Of a DNA stretch of 64,000 nt, positions 1 to 8,397 are shown one piece after another. The stretch's first letter is position 1, and every line of letters starts with the position of its first letter. The stretch is from NCBI GenBank assembly GCA_020440645.1, contig JAGRNR010000001.1, forward strand, positions 124,001 to 188,000, in the 5' to 3' direction. The translations under genes and the position numbers were made by a program. The notes beneath the pieces were generated by a model. The model searched no databases. It saw nothing but the letters and a program-made list of their open reading frames with translations, and was not told the origin of the DNA. The DNA comes from JAHEFU01 sp020440645 (GTDB taxonomy: Bacteria; 4484-113; JAFGCY01).

Positions 1-433
1 CAAGAAAGGTACCGCTGACAACCTCGCGGATATCCTCGATTGCCAGTTCGCGGATCTCCTCCTCCACCATGTCCACCTTGGTCAGTGCGACCAGGCCATG
101 GCGCACGCCGAGCATGCGGGCGATGTGCAAGTGTTCCGTTGTCTGCGGCATCACACCGTCATCCGCGGCAATCACCAACAGCAGCAGGTCGATACCCGTC
201 GCTCCGGCAACCATGTTGCGGATGAAGCGCGCATGTCCCGGCACGTCAATGATGCCGATACGCAGCTCATCACCCAGCTCAAGGTGTGCGAAGCCGAGGT
301 TGATAGTGATTCCGCGGCGCTTCTCCTCTGCAAGGGTGTCAGTATCAACGCCGGTCAGGGCGCGCACAAGGGATGTCTTGCCATGATCAATATGACCGCT
401 GGTACCGAGCACCAGGTAACGTGGCTCAGCCAT
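1..433 (-). CDS. selB: Selenocysteine-specific elongation factor SelB, N-terminal part
   Basis: SelB is the GTPase that brings Sec-tRNA(Sec) to ribosomes paused at a UGA with a SECIS hairpin. Only the first 144 codons lie in the window; the gene runs off the left edge. The G domain is clear: P-loop GHIDHGKT at residues 13-20, EEKRRGITI (switch I) at 36-44, DVPGH at 63-67 and TKVD at 118-121. The EEKRRGITI form and the position after selA separate it from EF-Tu and SelB-like paralogues. The ATG at 433 overlaps the selA stop by 8 nt, so it is probably translationally coupled as the third gene of selD-selA-selB. The C-terminal winged-helix domains that bind SECIS RNA are outside the window. Confidence 0.95.
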   Translation of the reverse strand, partial: MAEPRYLVLGTSGHIDHGKTSLVRALTGVDTDTLAEEKRRGITINLGFAHLELGDELRIGIIDVPGHARFIRNMVAGATGIDLLLLVIAADDGVMPQTTEHLHIARMLGVRHGLVALTKVDMVEEEIRELAIEDIREVVSGTFL

Positions 434-1829
434 CCAGCTCACCGAACATTGCCAGGATACTGTCGCTGTCACCTTCCAGCAGGCTGGCAACATCCAAGAG
501 CAGCCTGCCCTGGCTGACATAACCGATCACCGGGGTGCTCACATGTCGCAGTTCGGCTTCGAGGACCTCTGCAGACCTGTCATCCGGCACAATGGCAACC
601 GCACGGGATTCGTAATCCTGGTCAGGCAGGGAGCCACCACCTACGCTGGCAGTGCCTGCCACAACCTCGATGGACCATGTAGGCCTGGCCTGCCTGATGC
701 CGGCTGCCAGAGCTCCTGCCAATGCCTCAAGATCTTCCAGTTTTCGGTCCAGCTGTGTTGCCAGCAGACTGACGGCTGACTGTGAGGAGTTCTGCAGGTA
801 CTGTGTGATGGTTGAACTCAATGCAGCAATGCACAGCTTATCCAGCCGCAGTACACGCCACAGGGCATTCTTCCTGATCCGATCGATCCATTCCCGGCTG
901 CCCAGCAGGATGCCGGCCTGTGGGCCACCCAGCAGTTTGTCACCGCTGATGCAGACAATGTCGGGGCCGGCTGCCAGCGTTTCCTGCACTTCAGGTTCAT
1001 CCAGCTTGCCAAGTCCCTGCTGCCGCAGGTAGCCGCTGCCAAGATCCACCAGCACCGGCACCGCATAACGACTGCCGATCTCCACCAGTTCAGCCACACT
1101 GGCCTCCTCGGTGAAGCCACGGATGCGGTAATTGCTGGCATGTGTCTTCAGGATCAGGCCGGTGTACTCAGTTATCGCCTTTTCATAGTCAGCGGCACGG
1201 GTACGGTTGGTCGTCCCGACCTCGCGCAACCTGCAGCCGGAGGCCGGGATCACATCCGGCACCCGGTAGCTGCCACCGATCTCCACAAGCTCTCCGCGGC
1301 TGGTGATCACTTCCCGCTCGCGTGCCATCGTGTTCAGCGCGATCATCATTGCGGCGGCGCAGTTGTTGACCACCGTCGCATCCTCACAACCAAACAAGGC
1401 CGCCAGCTGTCGTGCAAGCTGCTTGTCGCGCTTGCCGCGCTTACCGGTATCGAGATCGAATTCGAGGCTGGAATAGCCATTGGCAACTTCAGTGATCGCC
1501 CGCTGGGTCTGAACAGTGAAGGGAGCCCGGCCGAGGTTGGTATGCAGCAGGATGCCGGTCGCATTGACCACCGGCTTGACCGCTGGGGCACATAGCCTCT
1601 CCAGCCGATGCTTGAGCATTGCTGCCACCGACTGTTCATCAGTCGGCCCGGCATAGCTTCCAGCCAGCAGGCCTCCACGGATCTCAGAGATCAGTTCCCG
1701 GGCCTGGCCGACAACAACAGTGCGCTGGTATTGCTGCTGGAGCTGGATTCCCGTCGCACTGCTGAGCACCGCTTCAAGGTGCGGCAACTCCCTCAGCCTG
1801 CGATTGACGTCATTCATCTCTTTATCCAC
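426..1829 (-). CDS. selA: L-seryl-tRNA(Sec) selenium transferase SelA
   Basis: SelA is a PLP enzyme that converts Ser-tRNA(Sec) to Sec-tRNA(Sec) using selenophosphate. At 467 residues it has the full length of the bacterial family. The N-terminal helical segment (about residues 1-80) is followed by the aspartate-aminotransferase fold, with VNATGILLHTNLGRAP near 88-104 and the PLP lysine in SGDKLLGGPQAG at Lys298. The GTG start at 1829 overlaps the selD stop (GTGGATAA), and its own stop overlaps the selB start by 8 nt. The three genes therefore form one tightly packed transcript. An ATG four codons downstream is an alternative start. Product identity is firm. Confidence 0.96.
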   Translation of the reverse strand: MDKEMNDVNRRLRELPHLEAVLSSATGIQLQQQYQRTVVVGQARELISEIRGGLLAGSYAGPTDEQSVAAMLKHRLERLCAPAVKPVVNATGILLHTNLGRAPFTVQTQRAITEVANGYSSLEFDLDTGKRGKRDKQLARQLAALFGCEDATVVNNCAAAMMIALNTMAREREVITSRGELVEIGGSYRVPDVIPASGCRLREVGTTNRTRAADYEKAITEYTGLILKTHASNYRIRGFTEEASVAELVEIGSRYAVPVLVDLGSGYLRQQGLGKLDEPEVQETLAAGPDIVCISGDKLLGGPQAGILLGSREWIDRIRKNALWRVLRLDKLCIAALSSTITQYLQNSSQSAVSLLATQLDRKLEDLEALAGALAAGIRQARPTWSIEVVAGTASVGGGSLPDQDYESRAVAIVPDDRSAEVLEAELRHVSTPVIGYVSQGRLLLDVASLLEGDSDSILAMFGELDG

Positions 1830-2862
1830 GTACCTTGATCCGCCTTGGCCTCCCTGCCACGACTCTGCCTATTTCCGCAATTTCTAGATTGTATCCTGCA
1901 TCGCGCATGCGCCGGATGTATACGTCCGCCTGCGTTGGCGGTATTGAGACAAGCAGTCCGCCACTGGTCTGGGCATCGTTGAGGATCATGCGCCAGTGTT
2001 CGCTGCCAGCTTCATATTCCACAAAGGCGTCCGTGAACTCAGCATTACGGCTTGTACCACCGCAGATGTTGCCTTCGGCAGCCAGCTGCTTCGTACGACC
2101 AATCAGCGGGATGGCTGCTGCATCAATCTCAATTCCAAGCTCAGTCGTGGACAGCATGTCCGAGGCATGGCCCAACAGGCCGAAGCCCGTTATATCTGTT
2201 GACGCGTGCGCTCCACAGGCATGCAGCTGCTCGGAGGCAATCCTGTTGAGGGTTGTCATCACTGAGATGCAACCTGCCATGTCCTCTTCCGTCGCATTGC
2301 CGGCATTGTAGGCATGCACGACCACTGCGGTACCAATCGGCTTGGTCAGCACCAGAACGTCGCCCTCTTCTACCGTCGTATTGCGCAACAGGCGATCGGG
2401 ATGCACAGTGCCGGTAACACTCAGGCCGAACATCACCACGTTGTTGAGGATGGTGTGCCCGCCGCTGATCACCGCCCCGGCCTGTTCCACGATTTCGCGC
2501 GCGCCATCCATCATGTCAACCAGCGCTGACTGGTCCTCATCCTTCGGCGCGGCCAGCAGGTTGAGGGCTGTCACCGGAGTGGCACCCATTGCATAGATGT
2601 CCGAAATGGCATTGGCCGCGGCAATCCGGCCGAAGTTGCGTGCATCGCTGATCATCGGCGGGAAGAAGTCGGTGGATTGCACGATCGCCAGGTCATCGCG
2701 CAGGCGGAATACGCCCGCGTCAGACCCGTGCAGCGGCCCTACCAGCAGGTCATTGTGCGTCATCACCGGCAGTTGTGCCATCATTTCCGCGAGGTCACAC
2801 GGACCCATCTTGGCGGCTCAACCGCCAGCGGCGCGGGCGACTGATTTCAGTTCCCTGGACAT
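1822..2862 (-). CDS. selD: Selenide, water dikinase SelD, a selenoprotein read through UGA
   Basis: SelD makes selenophosphate from selenide and ATP. Conventional ORF calling would start at the ATG at 2808 and lose the active site. Reading upstream in the same frame gives an ATG at 2862 behind a strong AAAGGAGG Shine-Dalgarno. It starts MSRELKSVARAAGG, then an in-frame TGA (2818-2820, codon 15), then AAKMGP. This matches the SelD active-site loop, where Cys or Sec lies three residues before an essential Lys (here Sec15 and Lys18). The full protein is 346 residues, close to E. coli SelD (347). A hairpin directly after the TGA fits a bacterial SECIS. The gene is first in selD-selA-selB and overlaps selA by 8 nt. 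A pseudogene or sequencing error is much less likely given the intact context. Confidence 0.93.
2787..2816 (-). promoter_or_regulatory. Candidate bacterial SECIS element in selD
   Basis: Starting one base after the in-frame TGA at 2818-2820, the selD mRNA can fold into a two-part hairpin. The lower stem is CCGC pairing with GCGG, followed by an internal bulge. The upper stem is GGGUC pairing with GACCU (one G-U pair) around a five-base CGUGU loop with exposed G and U. The apical loop lies about 17-21 nt after the UGA, the distance expected for SelB-dependent recoding. The fold was drawn by eye; no energy was computed. Confidence 0.7.
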
Positions 2863-2935
2863 GCGACCTCCTTTAATGAAATAGCAGTATCAACGATAAC
2901 CTGTGTGCCGGGTGCTACCCTCACAGGCTTCTATA

Positions 2936-2941
2936 TATACT
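2936..2941 (+). promoter_or_regulatory. Candidate -10 box for the cysteine desulfurase gene
   Basis: TATACT sits 25 nt before the ATG at 2967 in the divergent selD/desulfurase gap. No convincing -35 is visible. A purine-rich AAGGAAG follows it but lies rather far from the ATG. Confidence 0.4.
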
Positions 2942-2966
2942 CAAAGGAAGTTGTAAAGTAGTTAAG

Positions 2967-4115
2967 ATGGCCATTTATCTCGACCACGCAGCCAGCACTC
3001 CCGTGCATCCCGATGGTGCAGCGGCCATGCATGAAATCCACTGTGACCCGCTGCTGATGGCCAACCCTAGCAGCGCACATGCATCCGGTCGCGAGGTGAA
3101 GGCCCGGCTCAATGACTTCCGGGCACGGGTAGCCCGCAGGTTCGAATGCGATCCAGCAAGCGTGATATTCAACAGCGGTGGCACGGAGGGCGACAACCAC
3201 GCCCTGCTTGGCATGCTCGGCAGTGATCCCAGTGGGAAGCACCTGCTGATCAGTGCCATCGAACATGAAGCCGTCTGGGAAATGGCGCATCACTTGCAGC
3301 GTCGTGGTCTTAAGCTCAGCATTGCTCCGGTAAACGAGCATGGCGAGACCGACCTCGAGTTCGTCGAGGACATGCTGCTGTCCGAGCGACCTGATGCTGT
3401 CAGTGTGATGGCGGTGAACAATGAAACTGGCGTGGTTCAACCCGTCCGCGAACTGGCAGCAATCTGTTCTGAAAACGAGATTCCCTTCCACAGCGACTGC
3501 GTCCGCGTGGTCGGGCATGGCCTTGAAGAAATAATCACGGATGGAAACATCGGCCTGCTGAATGGCACGGCGCACAAGTTCGGTGGACCACGCGGCTGCG
3601 GTGTACTGATAGACCGCAGGCGGATGCTGCCACCCTACTCATTTGGCGGAGGCCACGAGCATGGACTGCGGAGTGGCACGGAAAACCTGGCTGGCATCGC
3701 CGGTCTGACCGTTGCTCTTAAGCTCGCCGACCGTGAGCACGCAGTCAAGGTGGAAACTCTGCGCAAGTACCTCGAAACGCAGATCTTGCGCCGCTGGCCG
3801 GACTGTGTAATCCACGGCAGCGGTGCGATCCGCGCCACGCATATCACCAGCGTGGCCTTCCCGGGCCATACTGCGGCATTCATGCAACCCTGGCTGAGTG
3901 AACGCGGATGCTTTGTCGGTACCGGCAGCGCCTGCCACGAGGGTGCTGCCAACGGCAGCCGGGTGCTGCGCGCAATGGGTGTACCGCTCGAACTGGACAA
4001 GGCCACCCTGCGCATCAGCCTGGGCTGGAATACGAAACTCACTGAGCTGGATGAGTTCCTGACGCACCTCGAAGCCTGCCTGCAGGCCGAGCATTCCTTG
4101 GCGGGGTCAGCCTGA
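2967..4115 (+). CDS. Cysteine desulfurase, NifS/IscS-type class V aminotransferase
   Basis: This PLP enzyme removes sulfur (or selenium from selenocysteine) from the amino acid to leave a persulfide or selenide. Its 382 residues match the NifS/IscS family. Seen: YLDHAAST at the N-terminus, IEHEAV at 98-103, the PLP-contact motif HSDCVRVVG near 175 (usually H-T/V-D-A-V-Q), the PLP lysine in GTAHKFGGPRG at Lys204, and the mobile-loop catalytic cysteine in GTGSACHEG at Cys323. It lies back to back with selD, and that position suggests it supplies selenium to SelD; this is inference. It overlaps murB by ATGA, so the two are probably co-transcribed. Iron-sulfur or tRNA-thiolation roles remain possible, and no iscU or mnmA is nearby. 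Confidence 0.9.
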   Translation: MAIYLDHAASTPVHPDGAAAMHEIHCDPLLMANPSSAHASGREVKARLNDFRARVARRFECDPASVIFNSGGTEGDNHALLGMLGSDPSGKHLLISAIEHEAVWEMAHHLQRRGLKLSIAPVNEHGETDLEFVEDMLLSERPDAVSVMAVNNETGVVQPVRELAAICSENEIPFHSDCVRVVGHGLEEIITDGNIGLLNGTAHKFGGPRGCGVLIDRRRMLPPYSFGGGHEHGLRSGTENLAGIAGLTVALKLADREHAVKVETLRKYLETQILRRWPDCVIHGSGAIRATHITSVAFPGHTAAFMQPWLSERGCFVGTGSACHEGAANGSRVLRAMGVPLELDKATLRISLGWNTKLTELDEFLTHLEACLQAEHSLAGSA

Positions 4116-5059
4116 TGCCTGACTCAAAGAGCATCCCGCTCGCCGGATCAGACGAAGTACGCATCCGCCAGGGCGTTGAACTGGCCAAGCACTGCCGCTT
4201 CGGTGTCGGCGGGCCGGCTGACTGGTTTGTTGAAGTACGCAGCGCTGCGGACATCCGCGAGGCCTACCGTTTCGCACGTGAGCGAGAGCTTCCCTGTTTC
4301 ACCTACAGCGGTGGCAGCAACCTGTTCTTCGACAGCCGGGGCTTCCGCGGGCTGGTTGTGAGGCTGATCGGCGGCGGCTGGAATGTTGACCCTGACTCCC
4401 TGGTCGTTGATGTTTCCTCCGGTACGGACCTGCCACTGCTGATTCGCAACCTGGCGCGCCTTGGGATCGGCGGTGCTGACTTCCTTGGCAACATCCCCGG
4501 GGCTGTCGGTGGGGCTGTGGTTGGCAACGCAGGCTGCTATGGCCAGAGTATCGATGACATGTTGATCTCAGCTGAGATCTACGATATTGAAACTGACACG
4601 ATGTTCACCGCCGAGCCGGACTATTTCGAATTCAGCTACCGCCACAGCCGCCTGAAGTACGACCCGCTGCGCATGGTGGTCAGTGCCAGCCTGCAGTTCC
4701 AGGAAGCGGACCCGCTGGCAACCCTTGAAGCCGTCGAGGAGGAGTTGCAGCTCAGGCTCAGCAAGCATCCGCATGACTCGCGCTGCGCCGGATCCTTCTT
4801 CAAGAACATCTCCCGTGAGCAGTCCGCATGGCGCATCATCACTGATGCCGGCATGGCCGACAGCCGGGTCGGCGGTGCGCAGCTGTCCCCGATGCATGCC
4901 AACTTCCTTGTCAACGAGGATGCCGCCAGCAGCGATGACATCCTCGCACTTTGCCGGATGGTCCAGCGCGGCGTGCGCGAGAAGCTGGGCATCGAAATGG
5001 AGACTGAGGTGCGTTACGTCGGCCAGTTCGGCATCGAGGAAATCAGGCCGGAGAGTTAA
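4115..5059 (+). CDS. murB: UDP-N-acetylenolpyruvoylglucosamine reductase MurB
   Basis: MurB is an FAD enzyme that reduces the enolpyruvyl group to give UDP-MurNAc in peptidoglycan precursor synthesis. Its 314 residues fit the shorter type II MurB. Visible motifs are TYSGGSNLFF (about 63-72) and GNIPGAVGG (125-133) in the FAD domain, FSYRHSRLK near 173-181, the proton-donor serine in CAGSFFKN (Ser227), and SPMHANFLVN near the C-terminus. The ATG overlaps the upstream stop codon (ATGA). Unusually it is not in the murC-ddl-fts cluster about 40 kb away but behind a cysteine desulfurase. It converges on sthA with only 14 nt between stops. Confidence 0.95.
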   Translation: MPDSKSIPLAGSDEVRIRQGVELAKHCRFGVGGPADWFVEVRSAADIREAYRFARERELPCFTYSGGSNLFFDSRGFRGLVVRLIGGGWNVDPDSLVVDVSSGTDLPLLIRNLARLGIGGADFLGNIPGAVGGAVVGNAGCYGQSIDDMLISAEIYDIETDTMFTAEPDYFEFSYRHSRLKYDPLRMVVSASLQFQEADPLATLEAVEEELQLRLSKHPHDSRCAGSFFKNISREQSAWRIITDAGMADSRVGGAQLSPMHANFLVNEDAASSDDILALCRMVQRGVREKLGIEMETEVRYVGQFGIEEIRPES

Positions 5060-5073
5060 TCCGGCGGACTGGA

Positions 5074-6489
5074 TCAGCTGGTGGTCGTCAGCTCACGTGG
5101 CATGCTCACCTTCAGCTTGTTGAAGCCGTTGAGCGCTGCGATCTTGTAGGCCTCAGCCATCGTCGGGTAGTTGAACACCGTATCGATGAAATAGTCCAGC
5201 CGTCCGCCGTTGATCATCACGCACTGGCCGATGTGGATCAGCTCCGTGCTTTCGAATCCGATGATGTGTACGCCGAGGATCCGGTGGTCCTCCGGGTCGA
5301 ACAGCAGCTTGACCATGCCGTCAGAGTTGCCCGTCATCTGCCCCTTGGCGGTGTCGCCAAAGTAACCGACGCCGGTCTCATAGCGGGTGCCGGCCTTCTT
5401 CAGGTTCTCCTCCGACTCTCCGATCATCGAAATGTCGGGACAGGTATAGATGCCGTAGGGAAACAGTGGCTCGTAAGGGATGTCGTCAATCTGCAGGATG
5501 GCGTTGGCAGCCTTGCGGCCCTGGTCGATGGAAGTGGCGGCCAGTGAGGGGAAACCGATCACGTCGCCTGCAGCATAGATGTGGTCAACGTTGGTCTTGT
5601 AGTTTGAATCAACCTTGAGGTAGTCCTTGTCCTCGACCTCCACGCCGGCAGCTGACAGGTTCAGAGTGTTGGTGTTGCCCCAGCGTTGGGCGGCGATGAA
5701 CATCATGTCGAACTGCAGCTCGTCCCCGGCTCGCGTGGTGGCCCGCACGTCCTTCGGACCGGCGACATGGATGTCGGATAACTCCTCCTCCATGTGGAAC
5801 ACCACTCCGTGGCGCACCATGTGCCCCTTCAGTACTTCAATCAGCTCCCTGTCGACGAAGGGCAGCAGTGACTTGTATTGGCTGACGACATGCACCTCGA
5901 TTCCCAGCAGTGAGAACATTGCAGCATACTCGAGGCCGATCACACCACCGCCGATGATGCAGAGCTTCTTCGGCAGGTAGCGCATCTCCAGGATGTCGTC
6001 AGTGTTGAAGATATGCACGTTGTCATATGGCGGGTTGTAATGCGAATAACTGCGGGCCCCGCTGCAGATGATGAAGTTCTTGGCGGTGTAGTCCTCAGTG
6101 CCAACGGTGTCTTCGACGCGCATCGTATGCGGGTCGAGGAAGTGGCCATGGCCGGATATCACGTCCACATGGTTGCGCACCAGCTGCGAATGGATCACGT
6201 CGATCTCACGCCGGATGATGCGGTTGCAGCGGTACAGGAGGTCATCCGAAGTGATGTTCTCCTTCACGCGGTAGTTATCGCCGTACATCTTCTTCTCGTG
6301 GTAGCCACTGAGGTAGATGATGGCGGAGCGGATGGTCTTGGAGGGGATGGTGCCGATGTGCAGGCAGTTTCCGCCCACGACCTGACGTTCATCGATGACC
6401 GCAACCTTGGCCCCGACCTTTCCGCACTTGATGGCGGCTTTCTGACCGGCTGGGCCGCAGCCGATAACGATCACATCATAATCTGACAT
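5074..6489 (-). CDS. sthA: Soluble pyridine nucleotide transhydrogenase SthA
   Basis: This FAD enzyme of the disulfide-reductase fold transfers hydride between NADPH and NAD+. Its 471 residues match SthA. The N-terminal FAD motif is VIGCGPAGQKAA. The redox-active pair is replaced: GGNCLHIGTIPSK has only one Cys where lipoamide dehydrogenases have CxxxxC, which is the SthA signature. A second Rossmann motif, IIGGGVIGLEYA, lies near 175, and the YAAGDVIGFP segment near 310. The C-terminal dimer domain lacks the HxxxxE catalytic pair of true disulfide reductases. It is monocistronic, convergent with murB. Confidence 0.93.
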   Translation of the reverse strand: MSDYDVIVIGCGPAGQKAAIKCGKVGAKVAVIDERQVVGGNCLHIGTIPSKTIRSAIIYLSGYHEKKMYGDNYRVKENITSDDLLYRCNRIIRREIDVIHSQLVRNHVDVISGHGHFLDPHTMRVEDTVGTEDYTAKNFIICSGARSYSHYNPPYDNVHIFNTDDILEMRYLPKKLCIIGGGVIGLEYAAMFSLLGIEVHVVSQYKSLLPFVDRELIEVLKGHMVRHGVVFHMEEELSDIHVAGPKDVRATTRAGDELQFDMMFIAAQRWGNTNTLNLSAAGVEVEDKDYLKVDSNYKTNVDHIYAAGDVIGFPSLAATSIDQGRKAANAILQIDDIPYEPLFPYGIYTCPDISMIGESEENLKKAGTRYETGVGYFGDTAKGQMTGNSDGMVKLLFDPEDHRILGVHIIGFESTELIHIGQCVMINGGRLDYFIDTVFNYPTMAEAYKIAALNGFNKLKVSMPRELTTTS

Positions 6490-6541
6490 GGCGCACTAAT
6501 TATCCACCTGCGATCAACAATCGCAAGCCTTATAACAGGAT

Positions 6542-6556
6542 TGAAGCCCGGCTTCA
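6542..6556. repeat. 15-bp inverted repeat upstream of sthA
   Basis: TGAAGCC-C-GGCTTCA is a perfect 7-1-7 palindrome in the gap between the divergent sthA and membrane-protein genes. It could be an operator for either gene or chance; no known site is recognised. Confidence 0.4.
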
Positions 6557-6672
6557 CAAATAGCGAAACCCTGCCACGCGGATACTGTACCGCCTGACCG
6601 GAGAAATGCCATACTAGGGGTCCGATATCCCATGTGCATCGAGCTTCTTTCAACATCAGGGGCGGACAGTCC

Positions 6673-7401
6673 ATGGCTAATCTGAGACCCCAGGGGCCAC
6701 TGTTTGATGCTGCAAGCACGGCAGTCAGCCGCATGGCGCAACAATATGAGCGTGGCAGGGCGAATGCCAGCTACATTGCAGCAGCATTGCTGGCCATTCC
6801 GATCGGTCTTTTGCCATTGGTCCTGTCCCGCACCTTGGCTGACATTCTGAATGCACCCCTGAATGGCCAGCTATTCAGGGTACCAGCTATGGACTCGCAT
6901 GGAAGCATCTACATGGTTGCGGCGCTGATCATCAGCCTCGGTTTCATAGTGCTCACGAATGTGCTGGCAGATCGTCAGTACAACCAGATGCTGGAATCCT
7001 CGTCCCAGCTGCTTTCAGGGAGCACCCTCTCCATGCTGATCCTCGACAGCAACACTGCCCGGGAGATGTCTGCAGACATGAAGCGAGCGGTCCTGCCTGA
7101 AACCCTTTCGCATCGTGGAGGTGAGTCGATCAATGAACTGGCTGCATTCTATGCCCTGTACCATGACACATTCCATCGAAAGGCACTTGGGAAGGAACAT
7201 GCTTCAATGGCAATGCTGATTCGCCAAGACATGGTACTCAACCTGCTGCTGGCCCTTGTGACTAGCCTCGCCTGTTACGCGCTTGTCGGCTATCTGATAC
7301 TGCCCTGGGTGCTGCTTCGAATCTTCCGCAACTGGCCGAGGGTCAGTGCGTGCCAGACGGCCTTTGCGCATTACATATCCCTTCGCGAACATGATCGCTA
7401 G
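6673..7401 (+). CDS. Unknown multi-pass membrane protein
   Basis: I do not recognise this protein. It has about 242 residues with three or four hydrophobic segments: near 25-50 (ASYIAAALLAIPIGLLPLVL), 78-98 (IYMVAALIISLGFIVLTNVL) and a long pair near 190-230 (LNLLLALVTSLACYALVGYL then ILPWVLLRIF). Between them is a soluble stretch of about 85 residues. The ATG at 6673 (MANLRP) was chosen behind an AGGGGCGG stretch; a GTG at 6634 would add 13 residues. The soluble segment has no recognisable catalytic motif. The following zinc-ribbon gene has its own promoter, so a shared operon is not shown. Confidence 0.65.
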   Translation: MANLRPQGPLFDAASTAVSRMAQQYERGRANASYIAAALLAIPIGLLPLVLSRTLADILNAPLNGQLFRVPAMDSHGSIYMVAALIISLGFIVLTNVLADRQYNQMLESSSQLLSGSTLSMLILDSNTAREMSADMKRAVLPETLSHRGGESINELAAFYALYHDTFHRKALGKEHASMAMLIRQDMVLNLLLALVTSLACYALVGYLILPWVLLRIFRNWPRVSACQTAFAHYISLREHDR

Positions 7402-7594
7402 AATTACCTGATTGAATTGCATCTCCATTGATTCTATTGGCGGATCAAACAGCCAACTTTCACTGCTATTGGAAAGCCCATAGCAGGATTGAGCATCATT
7501 GTTTTCACCTGAGCTTAGTCCAGCATTGAATTCTTTACTTTCGGTAAAACTCCGGCATGTCAGATAGATGTGCTTTCCATTTCTCTGACATACA

Positions 7595-7623
7595 TTGCAA
7601 TTGTTAAGCCAGATCGTTATAGT
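7595..7623 (+). promoter_or_regulatory. Sigma70-type promoter for the zinc-ribbon membrane protein
   Basis: TTGCAA (7595-7600) and TATAGT (7618-7623) are separated by exactly 17 nt in an AT-rich gap. The predicted start of transcription leaves a leader of about 37 nt, with GGAG just before the ATG at 7667. Confidence 0.65.
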
Positions 7624-7666
7624 TTCATTGCAGAGGTGTGTACGAGAATCCAACTTGGAGAGTGCC

Positions 7667-8356
7667 ATGAATGATGACAACGGCATGAGAGATCTGCAGG
7701 TTTCGGAGGAAGTACAGGAGAGGACAACCTGGTTGTGCGACAACTGCGGTACGACAAATACCGATGAGCTGACGCACTGCAAGGGTTGTGCCTACAGACG
7801 CGATTTCCGGGCTGAGGAACTGCCGGACATCGACTTCGCCGCGCTGCAGCACACCATCGAATCCACCGATGAGTCACGATTCAAGCGCATCCATCGCTAT
7901 ATCAGCCTGGCAAAGGACGCCCTGCTGCTGGTCTTCGTGATCTTCGCCTTCGTACTCGGCATGCGGCTTAACGCCAACTGGCCCTTCCAGACAGCCTACG
8001 AGCAGGATGCCCGTAATCTGGCAGACAAGCTGCTGAACCTGCATGTCGCGGTGGACATGGGAATCAGCCATGAGGACTACGAAGCACAGCTTGTAAGCAT
8101 CATGGCAGAGAAGACCAAGTTCGATGTGCTGTACAAGGACACCAATGAACTGCAGAGCATGAGCTTCCAGAAGCTGCGCCAGGCCGCTGAATACTTTGAA
8201 CTCGCGAACGAGACCTGGAACACGCAACTCAACAAGGAAGCAACCGGTGGACGCACAAGCATGGCTGTGAGCAGCCGCAATGTCGGAACCGAGACCCGCG
8301 ACCTGTGGAACAAGGCGTCCAGCCATCTGATGCTAGGCATCGAGGACATGAACTAG
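7667..8356 (+). CDS. Membrane protein with an N-terminal RanBP2-type zinc ribbon
   Basis: The function is unknown. Near residues 25-44 there is a W-x-C-x2-C-x3-N-x6-C-x2-C pattern (WLCDNCG...N...CKGC). It fits the RanBP2 zinc-finger consensus, a fold used mainly in eukaryotes to bind RNA or ubiquitin. A single membrane helix follows near 85-105 (DALLLVFVIFAFVLGM), then about 120 mostly helical, charged residues with no known motif. The zinc ribbon would be cytoplasmic if the protein is N-in. The ATG at 7667 was chosen over an in-frame upstream start at 7595 because GGAG precedes it and 7595 lies in the promoter. About 229 residues. It is followed by ligA, which has its own promoter. Confidence 0.75.
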   Translation: MNDDNGMRDLQVSEEVQERTTWLCDNCGTTNTDELTHCKGCAYRRDFRAEELPDIDFAALQHTIESTDESRFKRIHRYISLAKDALLLVFVIFAFVLGMRLNANWPFQTAYEQDARNLADKLLNLHVAVDMGISHEDYEAQLVSIMAEKTKFDVLYKDTNELQSMSFQKLRQAAEYFELANETWNTQLNKEATGGRTSMAVSSRNVGTETRDLWNKASSHLMLGIEDMN

Positions 8357-8385
8357 GAGCGGCCTGAAGCTGTAGGGGCCTGTCA

Positions 8386-8391
8386 TATAAT
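8386..8391 (+). promoter_or_regulatory. -10 box of a leaderless promoter for ligA
   Basis: A perfect TATAAT ends 6 nt before the ATG at 8398, and there is no Shine-Dalgarno. Transcription should begin at or within a base or two of the start codon. Confidence 0.6.
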
Positions 8392-8397
8392 CTGCCG

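Noticed and set aside
1822..2808. SelD as an N-terminally truncated or pseudogene product
   Set aside because: The upstream same-frame sequence with a UGA at the active-site position, a strong ribosome-binding site and a SECIS-like hairpin explains the apparent truncation as selenocysteine coding.
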